A stretch of DNA of 6,370 nucleotides from Gemmatimonadota bacterium (lineage in GTDB: Bacteria > Gemmatimonadota > Gemmatimonadetes > Gemmatimonadales > GWC2-71-9): the NCBI GenBank assembly GCA_025361465.1, contig JANYAG010000032.1, positions 1-6,370 of the forward strand, in the 5' to 3' direction. The position numbers were made by a program, and so were the translations under genes. Shown here one piece after another: positions 1-5,284 of this stretch (the first letter of the stretch is position 1; every line of letters starts with the position of its first letter). The notes under the pieces were generated by a model that saw only the letters and a list, made by a program, of their open reading frames with translations, had not been told where the DNA came from and searched no databases.

Positions 1-1075
1 CGCCCCTGAATCGCTGCTGGTCGCCCTGCGCTCGGCCGAAACGCTGGTGCGCACCCAGGCGGAGAATCGCGCCCTCCGCGCTGCCCTGGGCCCTCAGCCG
101 ACGCTGGTGGGGTCGAGCGCGCCAATGGAGCGGCTGCGGCAATTGATCAACCAGGTCGCCCAGACCGAGGCGCGCGTGCTCATCCTCGGCGAATCAGGCA
201 GCGGCAAGGAGCTGGTCGCCAATGCCATTCACCGATTCTCGCCGCGCGCCCGGAAGCCGTTCATCTCGGTCAACTGTGCCGCGATCCCGCGCGACCTGGT
301 CGAGAGCGAGATGTTCGGCCACGAACGCGGCTCCTTCACCGGTGCCACTGACCGGCGGATCGGCCGCTTCGAACTCGCCGACACCGGAACGCTCTTTCTC
401 GATGAGATCGGCGACCTGCGACTCGAGGCCCAGGCCAAGTTGCTCCGGGTGCTCGAGAGCGGCGAGATCCAGCGGATCGGCGCCGAACGGGTCCAGCGGG
501 TCGACATCCGGGTGATTGCCGCCACCAATCGCCGGCTCGAGACGGCGGTCGATCGCGGCGAGTTCCGCGAGGATCTCTACTTCCGCCTGAACGTCTTTCC
601 GATCGAAGTGCCGCCGGTGCGCGAACGGCTGGTCGACATCCCGGAACTGGTCGAGCACCTCGCCGCGCGGTTGCGGCCACGCCATCCGCCGCACTTCAGC
701 GCCGAAGCCATTGCCGCGCTCCAGCGCTACAGCTGGCCGGGCAACGTGCGCGAGCTGGCGAACATCGTCGAGCGGCTCTCGATCGTTGGTGGCGATGAAG
801 TGACCGCCGAACTGGTGCCACGTGTCCTGGCGCGGTCGGGCATTCCGGCGCCCGCGTCGCAGGTCGGCAGTGCCGGGAACGGCACCAAGTCCGCGTTCGT
901 CGACAATGGCAAGGGACTCACGGACCGTCTCGACGATTTCGAGCGCGAGTTGATCACCGGCGCGATGGCGGGCGCCCAGCACAACATTGCCGAAGCCGCC
1001 CGCCTGTTGAAGACCGATCGCGGCAACCTCTACCGGCGGATGCGGCGGCTCGGCATCCGGGGAGGCAGCGAATGA
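1..1075 (+). CDS. Sigma-54-dependent response regulator, NtrX/NtrC family (5' end outside window)
   Basis: This is a cytoplasmic transcription activator that would use ATP hydrolysis to open sigma-54 promoters after phosphorylation by a partner kinase. The frame is open to the left edge. The residues encoded before the GTG at 47 (APESLLVALRSAETL) look like the last helix of a receiver domain, so the true start lies upstream and that GTG is internal. Counting from it, the AAA+ domain shows Walker A GESGSGKE (48-55), a GSFTGA loop (95-100, canonical GAFTGA), Walker B GTLFLDE (114-120), the sensor I ATN (159-161), the REDLYFRLN arginine-finger region (174-182) and the sensor II motif WPGNVREL (230-237). 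A Gly/Ala-rich linker (about 264-292) leads to a Fis-type helix-turn-helix (about 311-336) ending in DRGNLYRRMRRLGI, close to the NtrX type. The stop overlaps the next gene by 4 bp. The family is certain; the NtrX assignment is inference. Confidence 0.95.
   Translation, partial: APESLLVALRSAETLVRTQAENRALRAALGPQPTLVGSSAPMERLRQLINQVAQTEARVLILGESGSGKELVANAIHRFSPRARKPFISVNCAAIPRDLVESEMFGHERGSFTGATDRRIGRFELADTGTLFLDEIGDLRLEAQAKLLRVLESGEIQRIGAERVQRVDIRVIAATNRRLETAVDRGEFREDLYFRLNVFPIEVPPVRERLVDIPELVEHLAARLRPRHPPHFSAEAIAALQRYSWPGNVRELANIVERLSIVGGDEVTAELVPRVLARSGIPAPASQVGSAGNGTKSAFVDNGKGLTDRLDDFERELITGAMAGAQHNIAEAARLLKTDRGNLYRRMRRLGIRGGSE
1061..1065 (+). promoter_or_regulatory. Ribosome-binding site for the outer-membrane barrel gene
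   Basis: A strong GGAGG lies 6 nt before the ATG at 1072 and inside the last codons of the regulator gene. With the ATGA stop/start overlap, it fixes the start of the barrel gene and points to translational coupling with the regulator. Confidence 0.75.
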
Positions 1076-2805
1076 CCCTGCAACCGCGGCTGATCCTGGC
1101 GGTCCTGCTCGGCGCCACCGCCCCGTCGCTGGTCGGCGCGCAGGTCGACACGGGCGGCGCCCGGCGACTCCACATCGGCAGCGCGCACCGAGACACCACG
1201 CCCGCCCGGACCATTCCCGACAGCGTGCTGAACACCGCGGTGACGAGCTTCAATCGGCCAGGCGCCATCAAGCTCTATGGCGATGCGACCTTCCCGGCCG
1301 GGACACACCTGACCGGCCCGCTGCTGGGCAATGGCGGCCGAATTCGCCTCGACGGCCAGGTGGATGGCGATGTGGTCATCATCAACGGCGACCTGCTGGT
1401 CGCCTCGACGGGCCGGATTACCGGTGCGCTCACCCTCCTCGGCGGACGGCTGATTGTCGAGGACGGGGCAGAGATTGGTGGGAAGCGGATCTGGTACCAG
1501 GAAGTTGCCCCGGTCGCTCGCACCGCCGACAACACCCTGGTGATCCGCGCGCGCAGTCGCTCCCTCGCTGAACTGGCGTCGAGCAATGTCTCGATCCAGC
1601 TGGGACCCGTGGTCGCCACCCTCGACGCCGGCTTTGGCACCTACAATCGCGTCGAGGGACTGCCCCTCCGGATCACGCCCCGCTTCGCCTGGCAGCGCGA
1701 CGAACACACCACGGTCAAGCTCGACTTCGCCGGGATTCTCCGCACCTCCAGTGACCCGAGCGGGACGCGACCAGCCCTTGGCTGGAGCGGCCAGCTGAGC
1801 ACTACCCGGACCGGGGTGAAGGTGCCGCTCACCGTCGGGTTCGCGGCGCGGCAGCTGGTCGCCCCCATGGCCAGCCAGACGTTCACGCCGCTCGAGTCCG
1901 CCATCTCGACGTTGGTGTTCCACGAGGACTTCCGCGACTGGTACGCCCGCCGTGGCTGGGGGCTCTTTGCCGACTGGAAGCCCAGCAAGCAGCTCACGGT
2001 GCACGGCACCTTCGACAACGATCGCGAGCGGTCCGAGCACGCCGCCGATCCATTTTCGGTGTTGCGTAACGACGAAGCGTGGCGCCCCAATCCGCTGACC
2101 GACGATGGCAAGTTCCGGCGACTGGCCCTCGGCGTCGAGATGGACACGCGTGATGATTCCTTGCGCACGTCGGCAGGATGGTGGTTGCGCGCAACGCTGC
2201 GGCGGGTCACCAGCAGCGACCTCTCGCCGCTTTCGCTGCCGACTTCGATTCGATCGCAGCTGCCGTTCACCGACTACGCCTCCGATGCGGTCGAGCTGGA
2301 TGTCCGCCGCTATCTCCAGCTCGGACCGACGGCCTCGCTGCATCTGCGATTCCTCGCCCGTGGCTGGCTGGGTGGCGATCCGCTCCTCACGCAGGATCGC
2401 CTCTCGATGGGTGGCGGCGATGTGCTCCCCGGCTACCTCTTCCGCGACGGGAACTGCGAACGGCGTCGCACGCCCGATCCCGCCAACCCGGCGCTATGCG
2501 ACCGCCAGATGGCCATTCAGGCGGAGTACCACCGGGAACTCAACGTCAACCTCTCGATGCGAGTCGGCCGATATACCTTGGGCCTCAACCATCCCGCCCT
2601 GGTGCTCTTTGGCAACACCGGCTCGGCGTGGCTGAGCGGCGACAGCGCCGGCCGAGTGCCGAACCATCGGATCCAGAAGATTTCCGAGTGGCAATCCGAT
2701 GTCGGCGTCGGCCTCGACAATCGCTGGGTAGCGCTCTATCTGGCCAAGTCGCTGGTCGGTGCCGGCCCGGTCCGGCTGACCCTCCGGCTCCGCCCGCGGT
2801 TCTGA
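1072..2805 (+). CDS. Outer-membrane beta-barrel protein (Omp85/surface-antigen-like) with N-terminal bactofilin-like segment
   Basis: The 577-residue product is predicted to be exported and inserted in the outer membrane. Residues 1-23 form a signal peptide, with likely cleavage after VGA. Residues about 66-138 are short Gly-rich turns with alternating hydrophobics (IRLDGQVDGDVVIINGDLLV, then TGALTLLGGRLIVEDGAEIGG), as in bactofilin/polymer-forming beta-helices. From about 176 the protein is amphipathic strands with YNRVEGL at 191-197, then GGGDVLPGY (447-455), which matches the conserved loop of the Bac_surface_Ag/Omp85 barrel. FGNTGSAWL (513-521) follows, and the chain ends in alternating LTLRLRPRF with a terminal Phe, the outer-membrane assembly signal. 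No POTRA domain is evident. Cys462 and Cys476 sit in the loop after LPGY. The ATG is supported by a GGAGG and the 4-bp overlap upstream. A role in transport, assembly or surface structure cannot be told from sequence. Confidence 0.85.
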   Translation: MTLQPRLILAVLLGATAPSLVGAQVDTGGARRLHIGSAHRDTTPARTIPDSVLNTAVTSFNRPGAIKLYGDATFPAGTHLTGPLLGNGGRIRLDGQVDGDVVIINGDLLVASTGRITGALTLLGGRLIVEDGAEIGGKRIWYQEVAPVARTADNTLVIRARSRSLAELASSNVSIQLGPVVATLDAGFGTYNRVEGLPLRITPRFAWQRDEHTTVKLDFAGILRTSSDPSGTRPALGWSGQLSTTRTGVKVPLTVGFAARQLVAPMASQTFTPLESAISTLVFHEDFRDWYARRGWGLFADWKPSKQLTVHGTFDNDRERSEHAADPFSVLRNDEAWRPNPLTDDGKFRRLALGVEMDTRDDSLRTSAGWWLRATLRRVTSSDLSPLSLPTSIRSQLPFTDYASDAVELDVRRYLQLGPTASLHLRFLARGWLGGDPLLTQDRLSMGGGDVLPGYLFRDGNCERRRTPDPANPALCDRQMAIQAEYHRELNVNLSMRVGRYTLGLNHPALVLFGNTGSAWLSGDSAGRVPNHRIQKISEWQSDVGVGLDNRWVALYLAKSLVGAGPVRLTLRLRPRF

Positions 2806-2813
2806 TCACTCCC

Positions 2814-3449
2814 GTGCGACGTTTCCTGCTCCCGTTCCTGCTGGCGTTGCTCGCCGTCACCCCGGTCGCGGCACAGACCGAGGCAAGCGTCTATGCCCGG
2901 CTCTATCCTGACCCCATCGCCGGCCCGCACGCGCGGGTTCGCGTCATGTCGCTGCTCGACGACCCCTCGTGGCGGGATGCGGTCAGCAATTCGTATCCCG
3001 TTCGCCTGGAATGGACCCTCCAGCTCTGGCAGCGCGGCAGCGGATTCCTTGGCCTCGGCGGCAAGGCGGGCGAGAAGGTCGAGTGGAAGGAAATGATCCA
3101 ACGAAATTCGATTCTCGGCGTCTATGAGGTCACCACCGAAGCGGCCGGCGAGCACATCCCGCCCCAGCAGTTCAAGACGCTCGATGAGCTGGCGGTCGGG
3201 ATCGGGAAGGCGTGGGAGCTGGCAGATTTCGCCCCGCGGAGCCGGGGAACCTGGTATTACCGCGTCACGCTGAAGCTGTCGACGCTGACCGACGATGAAA
3301 TTGCCAAGCTCGACCGGTTCTCCTCACCCACTCAGCGCGGCGATGCCGACCCGGGCGCCCTGCAGCGGCTGATCAATCGCGTGCTGTTGAACATCAACCT
3401 GCCTTCGCAGACGTTGACGGGCCAGAGCCCCGATTTTCACTGGCGGTGA
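2814..3449 (+). CDS. Secreted protein resembling the DUF4390 family
   Basis: The 211-residue product has a clear signal peptide (MRRFLLPFLLALLAVTPVAA, cleavage near residue 20), so it acts in the periplasm or at the envelope. The frame stays open far upstream, but the GTG at 2814, 8 bp after the barrel gene's stop, is chosen because it puts the signal peptide at the N-terminus. No good Shine-Dalgarno sequence precedes it, so coupling to the upstream gene is likely. The mature part has the DUF4390 layout as I recall it: a strand with YPVRLEWTLQLWQRG (61-75), a turn, WKE, then GVYEVTT (102-108), the FKTLDELAVGIGKAWELADF segment (120-139), and WYYRVTLKLSTL (147-158) leading to a short helix. A Gly-rich loop (76-87) interrupts the first strands. 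DUF4390 has no known biochemical activity. The genomic link with an NtrX-like regulator supports the call. Confidence 0.7.
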   Translation: MRRFLLPFLLALLAVTPVAAQTEASVYARLYPDPIAGPHARVRVMSLLDDPSWRDAVSNSYPVRLEWTLQLWQRGSGFLGLGGKAGEKVEWKEMIQRNSILGVYEVTTEAAGEHIPPQQFKTLDELAVGIGKAWELADFAPRSRGTWYYRVTLKLSTLTDDEIAKLDRFSSPTQRGDADPGALQRLINRVLLNINLPSQTLTGQSPDFHWR

Positions 3450-3456
3450 GTGGAGT

Positions 3457-4008
3457 CTAGCGCGGCCCGATTGCCGCCAGCGCAGCATCCCCGTAGAACA
3501 GCTTGATGTACTTCTGTTGCGGCGCCGAGAGCCGGCGGATCGCCCACGACAGGTGGACGAAGTGCGGTTCCATTGGCGGGTGGAGCGGGTGCATCCCGAT
3601 CTCGTTGGGCAGGTGGTTCCCCTTGCGGGTGTTGCACGCCGAACAGGCGGTGACGACGTTGGTCCAGGCGTTGTCGCCGCCGCGTGACTGGGGGATCACA
3701 TGGTCGCGCGTGAGGCACTCGCGCACCTTGAGGTCCGAGACCAGCCGGGCGCAATACTGGCAGGTGTAGTGGTCCCGGGCAAAGAGGAACGTGTTGGTGA
3801 CCTGGCGGCGGAAGCGGCGGGGGACGTGCACGAAGCGGACGAGCCGGATGATCGCGGGACGCGGCAGTTCGAGGTGCAAACTTCGTATCGGCTCCTCGCC
3901 GTCGGCTTCGACGATCTCGGCCTTCCCCTCAATGACCAGCCGCAGGGCCCGACGCGTCGGGACCATGGTCAGCGGTTCGAATGAGGCGTTCAAGGCGAGG
4001 CAGCGCAC
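3457..4008 (-). CDS. HNH endonuclease family protein
   Basis: The 183-residue product belongs to the small, widespread HNH proteins that begin with a 'LNASFEPL' motif (here 6-13), followed by 'RRALRLVIEGKAEIVE' (19-34). The nuclease fold lies at about 76-132: CQYC (83-86) and CSAC (122-125) would hold a structural zinc, DH at 102-103 supplies the catalytic histidine, and TNVV (N117) and N126 complete the HNH pattern. All key residues are present, so it should be able to bind metal and cut nucleic acid. The family's physiological role is unknown to me; it is usually a lone chromosomal gene and not part of a restriction system. The GTG start at 4008 fits the family N-terminus and has a GGAG 8 nt upstream. 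The gene is last in a leftward group and its stop lies 7 bp from the convergent DUF4390-like gene. Confidence 0.92.
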   Translation of the reverse strand: MRCLALNASFEPLTMVPTRRALRLVIEGKAEIVEADGEEPIRSLHLELPRPAIIRLVRFVHVPRRFRRQVTNTFLFARDHYTCQYCARLVSDLKVRECLTRDHVIPQSRGGDNAWTNVVTACSACNTRKGNHLPNEIGMHPLHPPMEPHFVHLSWAIRRLSAPQQKYIKLFYGDAALAAIGPR

Positions 4009-4016
4009 CGAAAGGG

Positions 4017-4020
4017 CTCC
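4017..4020 (-). promoter_or_regulatory. Ribosome-binding site of the HNH gene, possibly masked
   Basis: On the minus strand a GGAG lies 8 nt before the GTG start at 4008. The complementary CTCC (4025-4028 read on the minus strand) lies just upstream with a 4-nt spacer, so the site could fold into a short GC-rich hairpin. The site supports the start codon; the masking is inference from a 4-bp stem and is weak on its own. Confidence 0.5.
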
Positions 4021-4037
4021 GTCGGGAGTCCTTCATG

Positions 4038-4062
4038 GATAGCCGCATCGGGACTGGCTATC
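4038..4062 (-). other. Perfect 7-bp stem-loop between amidohydrolase and HNH genes
   Basis: Arms GATAGCC and GGCTATC (4038-4044 and 4056-4062) pair perfectly around an 11-nt loop. On the minus strand the first arm begins inside the amidohydrolase TGA stop (4063-4061). No T-run follows, so it is not a standard intrinsic terminator. It may mark an mRNA processing or stability site between the two genes, or be part of a larger fold with the neighbouring hairpin. Confidence 0.45.
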
Positions 4063-5284
4063 AAGTCCGATGGACTTCCCTGCCGCCCAGCCAGGTCACA
4101 GACACGTCACCGGGACCCGACGCGAGCACTTGCTCCAGCGGTTCCGTCGCCGCATCGGCCCTGGTCAGGGCCAGATCTGCCCATCGCCCCGGCTCGAGGG
4201 TACCGCACGACGACTCCAGCCCCAGCGCCTCGGCGCCCCCGAGCGTCAGTGCCCGCACCGTTTCCCCCGCAGTCCACCCCGCCAGCTTGCGAGCCTCGCG
4301 TGCTTCGGCGATGAGGTCCAACGGCGCCACGCTGACCTCGGAGTCGGTCCCCAGTCCCAGCGGGACCCCCAACTCGACGTAGCGCCGCACCGGGGCATCG
4401 GCGCCGTGATGTCGCCGATTGCTGCGGGGACAATGCGCCACCGCGCAGCCGTGGCGGCGCAGCAGGTGGGCATCGTCGAGGTCGGTGTGGATGGCGTGGG
4501 CACAGAGGGTGCGCGACGAGAGCACACCATGCTGGTCCAGCCACGCTACCGGCGAGATCGGTACGTCGGACAGCGGTCCCACACCACGCGCTCGCAGGAA
4601 GTCGGCGAACGTCCCGGTGAAGTCTTGCAGCAGCCTAGTCTCGTCCTGTGCTTCAGCGATATGGACACCGATTGGGACGCCATGCGCCCGTGCCAGCTCC
4701 GCGGTACGGCGATAGACCTCGCCGCTCACCGTGTAGGGCGCGTGGGGCGAGACGCCGAGCTGCACTCGGCCTGTGGCGTGGTGCGCCAGCCGTTGCAGTT
4801 CGCCGCCGAAGCGCTTCATCGTCACGTCAGGGTCGGCGCTGTGGAGGTCGAAGACTTCGTGGTGGGCGATCCCCGATCCATCGAGCGCATGGAGTGCGGC
4901 AACCACCGACCCACTGTTTCCCATGTCGCAGACGGTGGTCACGCCCGACGCCCAGCAGGCGCGCACCCCGGCCTCAGCGGCGCGGAAGAAGTCTTCCTCG
5001 GAGCGGCCGGCCTTCAGGGCAATGATGTGTTTGATCCAGTCCCAGAAGATCGGGTCGTCGGCCTGGCCGGCGAAGCCGGTGAGTTCAAGGTGGGTGTGGG
5101 TGTTGATCAAGCCGGGGAGGAGGATGCCGTCGACGAAGTGCTCGCTGCTCGCATGTTCAGGCGTCGGGACTGCTTCGTCTTCGCCGACTGCCACGATCCG
5201 GCCGCGATCGTCGATGAGGACGGCGCCACCAGCAATCGGTGGCGCACTCACCGGCACCAGCCACGACGCAGAGAGCCGCCGCAT
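4061..5284 (-). CDS. Amidohydrolase family protein, metal-dependent deaminase type (cytosine deaminase/SAH deaminase-like)
   Basis: The 407-residue cytoplasmic enzyme has the full (beta/alpha)8 amidohydrolase signature. An N-terminal beta segment (about 1-50) leads to LLPGLINTHTHLELTG, giving metal ligands His63 and His65. SPHAPYT (179-185) is a substrate-site motif, HIAEAQDE (208-215) gives metal ligand His208 and catalytic Glu211, CAHAIH (261-266) supplies His263, VAHCPRSN (282-289) follows, and LGTDS gives Asp314. The C-terminus (LEPGRWADLAL, 363-373) closes the small beta domain. This pattern fits deaminases and hydrolases of nucleobase- or nucleoside-like compounds (ATZ/TRZ, 5'-methylthioadenosine/S-adenosylhomocysteine deaminase, aminodeoxyfutalosine deaminase), but the substrate cannot be read from sequence. 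The ATG at 5284 shares its A with the TGA of the PBP gene and has no Shine-Dalgarno sequence, so translation is probably coupled. No pathway partner gene is visible. Confidence 0.9.
   Translation of the reverse strand: MRRLSASWLVPVSAPPIAGGAVLIDDRGRIVAVGEDEAVPTPEHASSEHFVDGILLPGLINTHTHLELTGFAGQADDPIFWDWIKHIIALKAGRSEEDFFRAAEAGVRACWASGVTTVCDMGNSGSVVAALHALDGSGIAHHEVFDLHSADPDVTMKRFGGELQRLAHHATGRVQLGVSPHAPYTVSGEVYRRTAELARAHGVPIGVHIAEAQDETRLLQDFTGTFADFLRARGVGPLSDVPISPVAWLDQHGVLSSRTLCAHAIHTDLDDAHLLRRHGCAVAHCPRSNRRHHGADAPVRRYVELGVPLGLGTDSEVSVAPLDLIAEAREARKLAGWTAGETVRALTLGGAEALGLESSCGTLEPGRWADLALTRADAATEPLEQVLASGPGDVSVTWLGGREVHRT
4063..4077 (-). other. Perfect 6-bp hairpin at the end of the amidohydrolase gene
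   Basis: AAGTCC and GGACTT (4063-4068 and 4072-4077) flank a 3-nt loop. The hairpin covers the last codons of the amidohydrolase and touches its stop codon. It directly abuts the 4038-4062 stem-loop. Further copies of AGTCC/GGACT at 4027-4031 and 4051-4055 allow alternative pairings, so the region can fold in more than one way. Confidence 0.4.

Noticed and set aside
194..982. Minus-strand open frame (262 codons) opposite the response regulator
   Set aside because: The plus strand encodes all AAA+ motifs in this region; the antisense product has no recognisable fold or start signal.
1637..1655. TGGCAC-containing site resembling a sigma-54 -24 element
   Set aside because: It lies deep in the barrel coding sequence and lacks the matching TTGC -12 element at the right spacing.
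1030..2343. Long minus-strand open frame (437 codons) opposite the barrel gene
   Set aside because: It is antisense to a gene with signal peptide, barrel motifs and a proper ribosome-binding site. Its translation is rich in Arg, Gly and Pro with no recognisable domain, as expected from high-GC shadow frames.
2178..2813. N-terminal extension of the DUF4390-like frame
   Set aside because: The frame is open but overlaps the barrel gene in another phase, encodes low-complexity Arg/Pro/Ala sequence, and would bury the signal peptide in the middle of the protein.
3440..3480. Inverted repeat between the convergent genes as an intrinsic terminator
   Set aside because: The stem is 7 Watson-Crick pairs plus an imperfect extension, the loop is 21-27 nt, and no T-run follows on either strand, so it is not listed as a terminator.
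4015..4034. ATG at 4036-4034 (minus strand) as an alternative HNH start
   Set aside because: It is not in frame with the HNH coding sequence. The GTG at 4008 matches the family N-terminus and has a well-spaced GGAG.
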